A stretch of 64,000 nucleotides of DNA. It comes from Natrinema pellirubrum DSM 15624 (lineage in GTDB: Archaea > Halobacteriota > Halobacteria > Halobacteriales > Natrialbaceae). The first letter of the stretch is position 1. Each line of letters starts with the position of its first letter. Shown here piece after piece: positions 8,363 through 16,468 of this stretch. The notes below the pieces were generated by a model. It did not search any database and was not told the origin of the DNA. It saw only the letters and a program-made list of their open reading frames with translations. Where the stretch lies: assembly GCF_000230735.2 (NCBI RefSeq), contig NC_019963.1:62001-126000 (forward strand), in the 5' to 3' direction. A program made the position numbers and the translations under genes.

Positions 8363-10061
8363 CTATCCGATTCCGGTTTCCTTCTTCAACAGCGTCAGCG
8401 TGTTGTCGGCCGTCACAATCGGCGAATGTTCATATTCACCGGTCAACTCGACCTGTACCAACAAATCGACTGCTCGCCAAATCGAGTACAGCAGACACGC
8501 GAACGCGAAGTAGAAGAATCGAAGCCCGAAATTCTTCGACGTGGTGGTGGCCATGAAACGCTTTATCGACCTGTAGCCACTCTCAATTTCCCACCGGTAG
8601 CCGTACTCCGTGAGGTGGCCACTGGCCCTATTCGTCATGAACACCGAGTACTGCCGATGATCGTCGTATTTAGATTTCTCTTTCCGGCGGTAGATCAGCG
8701 TCGCTTCGTGCCACTCGTTCTTCCCAAGGTGGAGCTTCCGGTCGGTCTCGTACCGAACTTGACCGCGCTGGAGTAACCGCTTGGCCTGGGCTTTCTCGCT
8801 GGTCTGCATCCGCTTCGGCACGACATAGGAAAGCCCGCGCTGGCTGATCATCTCCAAGACGTGCTGGCTATCGAATTCTCGGTCCATCAGCACGTTATCG
8901 ACATGGACGAGCTCTTCAGCCGAATCCAGCAAGTCCTCGACGATCTTTTTTCGTGACTCGCCTTTCCGCACGGGGCGAGCATCAAGGACAAGCGGGACCG
9001 CGTTCCCGACCAACTGGACGGTTGCCCACTGGTAAGCGTACTCGTCAGTATTCTCCTTCGTACCGATAATCTCGTCCTCATGGCCCGTCCTATCGCCCGT
9101 GAAGGGAGCAGCCTCAGTGATGTCGATGGCAGCTATCCCTGCCCGGAAAAACTCCTCCGTCCCTGCGACCTCGTCGATGAGTTGTCGAATTGACTGTCGA
9201 TACATCTCTCGAACCTCCGGTATCGAGAGATTGCGAATATGATCGCGGTGGGCGTGACCGAGTGGTGTCCGCTCCCGCGTTGACTCGTAGATGAAGCTCC
9301 GAGCACCCTCGTTGGCGGCCAAGTTTTCACGGAGCCCGAGATAGGTCTGCAACCCCCAGTAGGCGTTCTCGTGGATTTCACAGCCTTCGCCACGGTTCAA
9401 CGAGAACGCTGGGAAAACTATCCTGCTGACGTGGTCAGTAATCGTCTCTACCTGCTTCAAGATCGTCCGGTCGTCTGGATCTTCACTGGCAATACCGTCG
9501 TCTTGGTATTGCAGTTTCCGTTCCGGTTCACGCGGAATTTCGACACCCGTGTTCTGCGCTTTGATGAGAATCGTCCGGGCGGCCGTCTCAGTGGTTTCGC
9601 GAAGCTCCAGGGTAAAACGCTCGTGCCAGCTACGCCACAGCGTGGACTGGTCTGGAACCGCCCCTAGTCCCAGCTGATCGCAGAGTTCAGGACAGGCACT
9701 GAGGTAGTCGACGAGGGCAGTCTCGTGATTCCATTCGTGGCATTCTTGCAGGACGAATACCCGGAAGAGGGTATCCATCTGATAGCGTGTCGAACCCTCA
9801 TACCGGTCATGGGCGCTGAACCGGAAGTAGGCTAGCGGAAGTGCACAGACGAACTCCTCAACCGAGTCGTGGCTATTGTGTCTGAACCACGTCTTCGAGA
9901 CTGTTCGGACATCTGATTCCAGTCCGGCAAGCGACGTTCGATCGAACAGCGGTGTCGAATCATACGCCGGCCACTCGGCGTATGATCGTCGGGCGATCCG
10001 TCGAAAAACCGTTTGTCGAGAGTCGTGGGTTGGTGGCATTAGTTCAGTCGGAACGCGATCT
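8249..10061 (-). mobile_element. IS4-type insertion sequence (boundaries tentative)
   Basis: An 11-bp inverted repeat, AGATCGCGTTC at 8249-8259 and its complement at 10051-10061, brackets the transposase gene in the correct orientation for terminal repeats. No target-site duplication is clear next to these ends. The true ends may therefore differ or one side may have been rearranged. The adjoining UspA and SLC13 remnants show that the insertion zone is decayed. Confidence 0.4.
8363..10039 (-). CDS. IS4-type DDE transposase
   Basis: The 558-residue protein carries the YREK signature of IS4 transposases near its C-terminus: YGYRWEIESGYRSIK has Tyr, Arg, Glu and Lys at the family spacing. Candidate catalytic aspartates are in AAIDITEAAPF and VLMDREFDSQH, followed by the Glu of the YREK block. 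This arrangement fits an RNase H-fold DDE enzyme that cuts and pastes the element. The frame is uninterrupted, so the element may still be active. The start is the ATG at 10039, close to the presumed right end. Confidence 0.88.
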   Translation of the reverse strand: MPPTHDSRQTVFRRIARRSYAEWPAYDSTPLFDRTSLAGLESDVRTVSKTWFRHNSHDSVEEFVCALPLAYFRFSAHDRYEGSTRYQMDTLFRVFVLQECHEWNHETALVDYLSACPELCDQLGLGAVPDQSTLWRSWHERFTLELRETTETAARTILIKAQNTGVEIPREPERKLQYQDDGIASEDPDDRTILKQVETITDHVSRIVFPAFSLNRGEGCEIHENAYWGLQTYLGLRENLAANEGARSFIYESTRERTPLGHAHRDHIRNLSIPEVREMYRQSIRQLIDEVAGTEEFFRAGIAAIDITEAAPFTGDRTGHEDEIIGTKENTDEYAYQWATVQLVGNAVPLVLDARPVRKGESRKKIVEDLLDSAEELVHVDNVLMDREFDSQHVLEMISQRGLSYVVPKRMQTSEKAQAKRLLQRGQVRYETDRKLHLGKNEWHEATLIYRRKEKSKYDDHRQYSVFMTNRASGHLTEYGYRWEIESGYRSIKRFMATTTSKNFGLRFFYFAFACLLYSIWRAVDLLVQVELTGEYEHSPIVTADNTLTLLKKETGIG

Positions 10062-10149
10062 ACTCAAAACACATCTGAACGTCTGCGACAGATAACTGTC
10101 ATCTGTTTTAAGCGGTCTCTCAATCACTCATGTTCGCATAGTGAATCTA

Positions 10150-10360
10150 CTACTCGGGCGCATTCCGAACCGTCAACATCGGTTGTTCGGCGTTCCGCAC
10201 GACACTCGTTGCAACACTCCCCATCACGAGCCGGCCGAGACCCCTTCGCTCGTGGGTCCCGAGAACAACGAATCCATTTCTCGCTTGTTCGCCTACTGGA
10301 CGATCTCACGTTTGGGTATTCCCTCCAGAGTAACGGGAACGAAATCGATGACCGGCGTGT
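10150..10360 (-). pseudogene. Remnant of a universal stress protein (C-terminal part)
   Basis: The reverse strand encodes IDFVPVTLEGIPKREIVQ, then an in-frame TAG, then ANKREMD. A one-base shift follows, and the next frame gives FVVLGTHERRGLGRLVMG and SVATSVVRNAEQPMLTVRN before a stop at 10150. This is the classic C-terminal nucleotide-binding loop and last strand of UspA. One nonsense codon and one frameshift, with no N-terminal half, make it a pseudogene. It is clearly separate from the intact-looking copy at the window start. Confidence 0.8.
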
Positions 10361-10373
10361 TGTTTATGAATCC

Positions 10374-10700
10374 CTACGTAGGACCCGTCACACCTATAGT
10401 GGCGAGCAGCTGACTATTGAGGCTCTCGCCGGCGAATGCAGAGATCTTCCGGCCGACGATTTGCACGATGCCAGTCTGGCTGATCCCTGCACTTAGGATG
10501 AGCATCGCGAGGACGGTAATCGTCGCGAAACTGGAGAATTCGGAGATGCCTTCTGCTGGCCAGATGTCTGTCCAAGGTTTGAAGAGGATGAGCGTGACCA
10601 TGATGGCTATCGCGATCACGTCGATGGGCAGCTACTCAGTGATGAACAGTACGATTGCCCCGATAATGATGAGGAAGAGTTCGTTTGTCGTCACCAGCGG
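10374..10700 (-). pseudogene. Remnant of an SLC13-type anion permease (N-terminal part)
   Basis: The reverse strand reads LVTTNELFLIIIGAIVLFITE, then an in-frame TAG, then LPIDVIAIAIMVTLILFKPW and EFSSFATITVLAMLILSAGI, ending shortly after LLATIGVTGP. This resembles the first membrane segments of SLC13/ArsB-like permeases. The remaining several hundred residues are absent. An internal stop plus the truncation show that it is dead. It abuts the UspA remnant, so both probably come from one old deletion. Confidence 0.7.
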
Positions 10701-10760
10701 TTTTCTTTGGCTCGGAAACCCACAGTTGGGTGAGACACAGCACAAAATGCGCTTCTCGCT

Positions 10761-10871
10761 GGATCCTTGTTTATCGCTGTCGCGCTTGGAAATCTCCTCG
10801 TGGGAGTTGCGTATCTGGAGGCGCTACAGTACACAGCATCGGTATTAGAAGACGACGAACTCTTGGAATAA
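10761..10871 (+). pseudogene. Possible C-terminal fragment of a membrane protein
   Basis: The forward frame reads GSLFIAVALGNLLVGVAYLE then ALQYTASVLEDDELLE and a stop. It has one hydrophobic helix and an acidic tail and no start codon. It looks like the end of a lost gene in the same decayed zone. The family is not recognisable. Confidence 0.3.
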
Positions 10872-10927
10872 CGTGCCATCGGAGGTCTTTGCTGGAGAAC
10901 ACGGTATTCGATTGTCGTAGCGGTCGT

Positions 10928-12094
10928 TTACGTTATTGGGAGGACGACGAACGAGAGATATGACAGGCCAGTCGCGACCGAGGGGCCAATAATCCAAAAC
11001 GAGACAAACCGCACCACTGCTGACGGGTCAAACAACTCGCCAGCATCCTGCAGGTCTTCGGCGCTTTCTTCACCGATCTCCGGCACCTCCTTGTCCGTTT
11101 CCACCGTTACAGCGTTAACTGAGACACTCCCTTCGATCTCACCGCGTGCGAGGTCAGGTACTGTCGTGGTGCGTGTCGCCCGCCCCCACCCAAGACCGAC
11201 GATGGTCATGACGGTCGAGAGAGCGAGGCTGATTGGGATACCAAGCCACGAAGCGACCGTCGTGATGGTCGCAGCGACGACCATTACGATCGTTGCAGCC
11301 ATCAATGGCAGATCAGTGAGCCCGTTCCCAACGGATTCCATCGTTCGTCGAGCGATCGTGAAGGCCCCAATCCCGATCGCGATGGTTCCGAGACCAACTG
11401 CCCAGTCAGGACCGAGGAGATCGCCACCGACCAGCGGTGCAACAGCGTTCGCGATGTTGCTCGCGCCTGCGCTGAACGACATATAACAGGCGATGAGAAA
11501 GACGAGGGTCGTACTGACGAGTTCACGCGGCGTCGTTCCTGGACCGAGTACGGGCCGTGGAACCATTCCTGACGAGTCGTACGTGATGAGCGGCCCCTCG
11601 GTCTGCTGGATCGCGAAGAGGCGATCTAAATGTGGGTAAAGGTAGCGCCCGATCACAGCACCACACCAAAAGCCGATGATTGGTGCAATAATCCACCAAA
11701 CGACGATCTCGCCCATCACAGCCCAGTTCAACGAGTTCGTCGCGAGCCCAAGTCCCGCAATCGCACCGACCGCTGTCATCGAGGTCGACACAGGGACGCC
11801 ATAGATATTGGCGAACAACATCCCCAAGCCGATGAATGAGAGGACGACGATACTCGCCTCGATAGAGAACGCGGTTTCAGGAACGATCTCACTCCCGAGC
11901 GTATCGATCACGTTGCGACCCACAGTCCACCCACCGAAAAAGACGAAAAAGGTCATCAGGGCCGCAGCAGCGGTCTTGTTGATGACTTTCGCACCGACCG
12001 ACGGCCCCCACGCGACACCGGTCGACGAGCCACCGATGTTGAAGCCAACGAATACCGCTGCCAACAGGCCAATGAGGAAAAGAACGGAAACCAT
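10928..12094 (-). CDS. PiT-family inorganic phosphate transporter
   Basis: This is a 388-residue integral membrane protein with the two PiT signature repeats. The first is near the N-terminus (FVGFNIGGSSTGVAWGPSVG) and the second mid-protein (SFSAGASNIANAVAPLVGG), matching the GANDVANA-type phosphate/cation motif. About ten hydrophobic segments are visible, with a cytoplasmic acidic loop (EVPEIGEESAEDLQD) before the last helices. PiT carriers take up phosphate with H+ or Na+. I chose the ATG at 12094; a GTG at 12106 is four codons longer. A possible regulatory partner is the broken UspA gene divergent from it. Confidence 0.9.
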   Translation of the reverse strand: MVSVLFLIGLLAAVFVGFNIGGSSTGVAWGPSVGAKVINKTAAAALMTFFVFFGGWTVGRNVIDTLGSEIVPETAFSIEASIVVLSFIGLGMLFANIYGVPVSTSMTAVGAIAGLGLATNSLNWAVMGEIVVWWIIAPIIGFWCGAVIGRYLYPHLDRLFAIQQTEGPLITYDSSGMVPRPVLGPGTTPRELVSTTLVFLIACYMSFSAGASNIANAVAPLVGGDLLGPDWAVGLGTIAIGIGAFTIARRTMESVGNGLTDLPLMAATIVMVVAATITTVASWLGIPISLALSTVMTIVGLGWGRATRTTTVPDLARGEIEGSVSVNAVTVETDKEVPEIGEESAEDLQDAGELFDPSAVVRFVSFWIIGPSVATGLSYLSFVVLPIT

Positions 12095-12189
12095 ACTAAA
12101 AGTCACTCGTTAAACATATGTATAAGTTGCGAACCCTACTTCGAATATTGAGATAAGTTATCCACAGTATTTATTGGGCGGTCGGCCCT

Positions 12190-12619
12190 ACGTAGTGTAT
12201 AATTTCACGCATTCTCGTTCCGATAGATGACTCAGAGATGGCTACACGGGCGCTCAGGTACGCCTTAGAGGTCCACCCGAGCGCTGAAGTCACCGTGTTA
12301 CACGTGGCCGGCGATCCGTCAGGGATGATGGGCAAGGTGGTGGGAATAGCTCTTGAAGACGATATCCAACAGGCAGCTGAGGACGCCGCAGAGGTCGTTC
12401 TCGCTCAGGCCCGGGAGATTGCGAAAGAATACGATACAGATATCGAAACCGATGTTGGGTGGGGAAGCCCGGCAAAAGTGATTGTCAAACGGGCGGGAAG
12501 CGTCGATGCAGTCGTTCTGGGAAGCCATGCAGGGTCGCTAGCGGATAGATTATTCGTGGGAGATATTGCGAAAAACAGTGTTTCGTCGATCTCCAGTCCC
12601 GGTAACCGTCGTCCGATAA
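12190..12619 (+). pseudogene. Universal stress protein gene with frameshift
   Basis: The frame encodes ILVPIDDSEMATRALRYALE, the UspA opening, but no ATG, GTG or TTG precedes it in frame. Upstream codons run back to a TAG at 12193-12195. The ATG at 12238 would omit the first beta-strand. Near the 3' end, a run of five A (12571-12575) shifts the frame. Removing one A restores KTVFRRSPVPVTVVR and a stop at 12617-12619, the normal UspA ending. The gene is therefore probably inactive, unless the A-run is a sequencing error and an unusual start is used. Confidence 0.75.
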
Positions 12620-12895
12620 TCGTATCTGGGCTATTGTTCTTGGAGTGGCATTGAAGATAAGTTTTTGGCGAACAGAGAGAGTCACCGGGTCACAGATAGT
12701 TACTCTTCATGAAGGACTACCCGGTGAGGAAAGGCTATGCATTGGACCGACCAGTCTCAACTTCTGCGCGACCGCCGTTCGGACCCGGTTCCGAGAATAA
12801 TCGCGAGACTGCAAGCAGATGGCTTGCTACACAATCTGCATAATGTACAATGCGCACGAAATCTGAATGATGAGGGAAATCACCCAAATCCAATG

Positions 12896-13381
12896 TTATT
12901 CGTTCGTAGCTTGCTCGCTCAGCATCTCCACAACTTCCTGAACACGTTCCTCATCGGCTTCGATACCACGCTCCCGGAGGATCTGGAGGGCGACCTCATC
13001 ACCGTGGTCCGCAATTACCCGGAGACACGCATCTTGAAACTCTCTTCCCTCAAATTCGGGAACATCAAACATAGAGCACGCAGCAGTTACCGATGATCGC
13101 ATCCGGGTGACGCCATTCCACGTGTCCTCCCGGACATAGAAGCCGTGCATATCGGTCTCATCAAAGGAGAAGGCCGGTCCACCGGTGGATTCGTCCACAT
13201 CCTCCTCATCCTGCTCAGGAATGGACTCAGTCTCCGACTCTGTGTCCTCGGGAATTATCTCTTCATCCGGTTGCGGTTCATCCTGAGTGTCAGTACGTTC
13301 GTCGTCATCCGATTCGGCTCCTTCCTCCGTTTGTTTGAGCTGTTCAGCGACGTCCCCGAAACGGTCGTCCTCATTAGGCAT
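12896..13381 (-). CDS. ParA-associated small acidic protein, probable partition partner
   Basis: The product has 161 residues. The first 75 are very acidic and probably disordered. The rest is folded (HGFYVREDTWNGVTRMRSSV, EGREFQDACLRVIADHGDEV, EERVQEVVEMLSEQ). Its start overlaps the 3' end of parA by 8 nt, so the two are translationally coupled. In plasmid partition loci the gene after parA commonly encodes the DNA-binding centromere adaptor. I infer that role here; no ParB or ribbon-helix-helix motif is evident. Confidence 0.75.
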   Translation of the reverse strand: MPNEDDRFGDVAEQLKQTEEGAESDDDERTDTQDEPQPDEEIIPEDTESETESIPEQDEEDVDESTGGPAFSFDETDMHGFYVREDTWNGVTRMRSSVTAACSMFDVPEFEGREFQDACLRVIADHGDEVALQILRERGIEADEERVQEVVEMLSEQATNE

Positions 13382-14246
13382 GGCTGTGTTCCTCCACGAG
13401 GTCCGCTAAGTGGTCGAAATTCGGGATTTGGTCGCAATCTTCGTCGAACTCCGAGACCGGCATTCCTTGCTTGAACGCGCGAGAAATCGCGGTCCGTTCG
13501 CGAATCCCTGGCTTCGGAATACTATCGATGGTGCGTCCCGAATCATCGAGGGCATCGAAGATCTCCGGGTCCACACGAGCGTACTCGGGGACGAATGAAC
13601 CGAACTCCCGGTTGAGATTTTCAACGAGAGTCCGATGCTCGTTGCGTTGTCCCATTGTTTCGCGAATCATATTCGGAGTGACTGCGAGGATATCCAACCC
13701 GATATTCTGCCGGATTGGGGAGATCTGGCGTTCAATCATCTTATTGAGGCCGTTGATCGAGCCAGCACGCGGGATTAGCGGGATTATGACGCGCTGGACG
13801 GCGATGAGGGCGTTGTCGGAGAGTTTCCCACGGCCGCCTGCGGCATCAATTATCACGTAGTCGTATCCGTTTTGAATGAGCGGATCGACAACGTTCCGTC
13901 GAAGCTTCACGTCTGCGAACCGTTCGTCCTTCAGCCTCGTCTCGACGTTCTCGAGCTCGTTACTCGACGGGAGTAGGTGAACGCCGAAGTCCGTCTCGAT
14001 AAGCAGGTCTTCGGGGTCCTCACCATCGATAAGGGCGTCACCGAGGTTCGCATCTCGGTCGTACGCATCGTCGTATCCCAACTGGGTCGTCATGTGCCCG
14101 TCCTTATCCAGATCCAATAGTACCGTCTCATGGCCACGAGCAGCGAGTCGATCAGCGATGTTGAGCGCGATCGTGGATTTCCCTACCCCTCCCTTAAGCA
14201 ACGAGACAGCTGCTCCGGGGAGCCCTTCAAACTCGTCAGCACTCAT
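13374..14246 (-). CDS. parA: ParA-family partition ATPase
   Basis: The 290-residue protein has the deviant Walker A motif KGGVGKST at residues 18-25, with the signature Lys18 needed for the ParA sandwich dimer. It also has switch I in DLDKDGHMTTQLG and Walker B in YVIIDAAGGRGKLSD. It acts on the nucleoid to separate plasmid copies. It has no N-terminal helix-turn-helix, which places it nearer small ParA/Soj proteins. The partner gene is coupled downstream, and an AT-rich repeat array lies directly upstream at 14.27-14.62 kb. Confidence 0.92.
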   Translation of the reverse strand: MSADEFEGLPGAAVSLLKGGVGKSTIALNIADRLAARGHETVLLDLDKDGHMTTQLGYDDAYDRDANLGDALIDGEDPEDLLIETDFGVHLLPSSNELENVETRLKDERFADVKLRRNVVDPLIQNGYDYVIIDAAGGRGKLSDNALIAVQRVIIPLIPRAGSINGLNKMIERQISPIRQNIGLDILAVTPNMIRETMGQRNEHRTLVENLNREFGSFVPEYARVDPEIFDALDDSGRTIDSIPKPGIRERTAISRAFKQGMPVSEFDEDCDQIPNFDHLADLVEEHSHA

Positions 14247-14272
14247 AGCTCAGCACCCCCGTGAGAAGCGGA

Positions 14273-14615
14273 TTTTGTACATTTTGTAGGTAATGTACAT
14301 TGGGTAGATGTTGAAGGTTGCGCAAGTTTTGTCGATAATGTAAGTTTCGCACTGGTCATACGCGGTCAATGAAGCTCGTCCACCTTAATTCTGTGTCAGA
14401 CAGATTGCGTACGCCATCTACACAATTTACATTTTGTACATTACGTAGATTGTTGGCACAACCTCAATTGTCATAATCACCGTCGACCCTACGCAATCTA
14501 CATAATTTAGATTATTAGCATTTCATACGTATTCATCACAATCTTTGCCACTCACACGAACCAATTGAAGAAGCCCAATTTGCATTATCTACATTATCCA
14601 CATTATGTAGATTGG
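14273..14615. repeat. AT-rich inverted/direct repeat array upstream of parA, probable centromere
   Basis: Copies of a degenerate box with core ATCTACATAAT or its complement ATTATGTAGAT recur. Examples are TTTTGTACATTTTGTAGG (from 14273), CCATCTACACAATTTACATT (from 14414), TTTTGTACATTACGTAGATT (from 14432), GCAATCTACATAATTTAGAT (from 14493) and ATTATCTACATTATCCACAT with TTATGTAGATTG (14584-14614). The array sits upstream of parA and is much richer in A/T than its surroundings. By analogy with plasmid parS/parC sites it is probably where the adaptor protein binds and where the operon is autoregulated. Confidence 0.6.
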
Positions 14616-14981
14616 CTATGAGATTTACATTCTTCAGTCATTCAATAGGAGAGTCCTGAGTGATAGAACTCAGACAGGGCCCATGGCTTTCGTAAAATAA
14701 TTCTTGAGGGCCTGAATCGACCAAATTCGACATTTTATCCATTATGGTATTGGCTGGTCTGACAGGCTCATCCAAAATTTGCGGGGTTCTGAGCCAGCTA
14801 TTTTCGAAGGGATGACGCGAATGAGATTGTCACCGGTGATGATGAAGTAAGAATTATTGGACATATGATAGATAACACTCTTTATAAGTACTGCCAAGAC
14901 AGTGACTACCGCTGAATCCGACCATGGACTACAACTATTTGAATTTCTCACCAAAGACGTTCCTAAATCAAATGTAACCAG
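14616..14981. other. Intergenic region without a supported gene
   Basis: A reverse-strand open frame of 70 codons (14742-14954) is present but has no recognisable domain and an ordinary composition for non-coding DNA. I see no repeat or RNA structure that I can support. Confidence 0.4.
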
Positions 14982-15323
14982 TTACGTTTCGTCCTCCAAA
15001 CGCTTGCGACGTTCCTCGAACTCTTCGTCCGAGATCTCACCACGAGCGTATGCAACTCGCAAGTCTTCGATCGCAGTATCTCGATCGATGGACCCGGATC
15101 GCTGGACCGCCCTATACAGAAGGTATCCGAGCCCGAGGAATACGAGCAAAGGGATGAGCCCCATCAAGAGCCACATCCAAGCGGCTCCAGTACCGTTCCA
15201 CATGTGTCCCCAGCCCCACAGCCCCATCATCGGCATCATTATTGCCATCATCAGGATCGGCAACAGGAGGATTGCGGCGGCGACAATCACGACCATCCGA
15301 ATTAGGGAATCATTGGCTACCAT
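14982..15323 (-). CDS. SHOCT-domain small membrane protein
   Basis: The product has 113 residues with two hydrophobic helices (IRMVVIVAAAILLLPILMMAI and WLLMGLIPLLVFLGLGYLLY). They are separated by MGLWGWGHMWNGTG, and the tail is a SHOCT module (IEDLRVAYARGEISDEEFEE). It has the same build as the protein at 2040-2411, including the Trp/Met-rich loop, so the two are paralogues. It opens the second metal/stress block. Function is unknown. Confidence 0.8.
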   Translation of the reverse strand: MVANDSLIRMVVIVAAAILLLPILMMAIMMPMMGLWGWGHMWNGTGAAWMWLLMGLIPLLVFLGLGYLLYRAVQRSGSIDRDTAIEDLRVAYARGEISDEEFEERRKRLEDET

Positions 15324-15415
15324 ATCTCAAAAGAGGTGTGCGCGAGTGATGAACCAGTGGGACGGATTTCACCACATGGGATCACTATGACGCATTTTCT
15401 ACCCTGCCACAGTTA

Positions 15416-16417
15416 TCAATCGATCCCCTGTGTAGGCCACTGTCGAACGTCGGATTTAACGAATCCAAGTAATATTCGCCGACGTTTATCCAGATCCTCA
15501 AGAGAAGCTTCGAACTCTTCGTCCAACACGGTTGGAATACCCGCTTCACGGAGAGTTCCTAGATCCGGTGCGGGAGGTGAATCGTCAGCAGGTTCGACGA
15601 AGGCCTCGTGAAGCGTTTCGAGGTAGTTTTCGATACTATTACGAGCGTTTCGAATAACGATCTCGTTCGGTCGATGCGGTTCCGGGACGCCGAATCGGAT
15701 GAGCGTCAAGGCCTCGTCGAGTGCAGCGATTTCGACGGCCGGAGATTGCTTTCCCTGAGCACTGTGAAAGTAATGAAGAACTGGGTATGCATTGTGATTC
15801 TCTGTAAGGGTCGAAAGCAGCGTTACGAAGGTGTTCAACGGGAGGTCAAGTCCCTCAAACTCCTCGCTGTTCCAAGCAGTCCGAACAATCTCCTCACTTT
15901 GCGTTCCAAATCCGCTCACATTGATGGCGAACGCACGCTTCTGGGTGACTGCATCGAGCACTGAAAGCGTATACGTGACGCCCAGCGTCACGAAGAGCAA
16001 TCCGCTTCCCGTTGCGAGTATCGTGATCAACTGCCAGATTCCTGTCCGTGGAGCAAAATCACCGATACCTAACGTGAAAACCGTGTATCCGACGAAATAG
16101 ATCCGGTCGGTCCACGACACGGGACCACGATTGAGCGTATCGATGAGAATGTTTTCGGCCCCGGCGAAAATAAGCGTCCACCCGCTCCAGAGCAGCACAA
16201 TCCATACCGCGAGGGTCAACACGAAGATCAGCGGTCCTGAAAGACTGAGTAGCCGTGAGTTGTGGGCACCAATCCGTCGTAGTGATCGCCACGTCCACAC
16301 CATCAACCGAGATGTAAGTGGACCAGCGCCGCCTTCGACCCAAAGCGTTGTCCAGAGAAGGTCAAGTACGGTCCCGATGAGAAGAATCACACCAAGAGCG
16401 AGATAGACGCGGTTCAT
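15416..16417 (-). CDS. Two-helix potassium channel-like membrane protein
   Basis: The 333-residue protein has an N-terminal helix, further membrane helices, and a pore loop with TLGIGDFAP at about residues 115-123. This corresponds to the K+ selectivity filter TVGYGD with Ile in place of Tyr. A final helix follows (ITILATGSGLLFVTLGVTYT). The C-terminal 170 residues are cytoplasmic and carry no RCK/TrkA nucleotide-binding motif. The family (ion channel 2) conducts K+, but the altered filter makes ion selectivity uncertain. Confidence 0.75.
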   Translation of the reverse strand: MNRVYLALGVILLIGTVLDLLWTTLWVEGGAGPLTSRLMVWTWRSLRRIGAHNSRLLSLSGPLIFVLTLAVWIVLLWSGWTLIFAGAENILIDTLNRGPVSWTDRIYFVGYTVFTLGIGDFAPRTGIWQLITILATGSGLLFVTLGVTYTLSVLDAVTQKRAFAINVSGFGTQSEEIVRTAWNSEEFEGLDLPLNTFVTLLSTLTENHNAYPVLHYFHSAQGKQSPAVEIAALDEALTLIRFGVPEPHRPNEIVIRNARNSIENYLETLHEAFVEPADDSPPAPDLGTLREAGIPTVLDEEFEASLEDLDKRRRILLGFVKSDVRQWPTQGID

Positions 16418-16468
16418 TTCGCCTGCTGAGTGGTGTGACGGCTTACTTGATGTCGATAGACATTCATT

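Noticed and set aside
8171-8776. Forward open frame over the 3' end of the IS4-type transposase
   Set aside because: The transposase frame with YREK motif covers most of it; the rest is non-coding.
12737-13096. Forward open frame of 119 codons overlapping the partition partner
   Set aside because: It has no domain, and the reverse frame is coupled to parA and has a normal acidic composition.
14742-14954. Reverse open frame of 70 codons between the repeat array and the SHOCT gene
   Set aside because: No recognisable family, no clear promoter and atypical composition.
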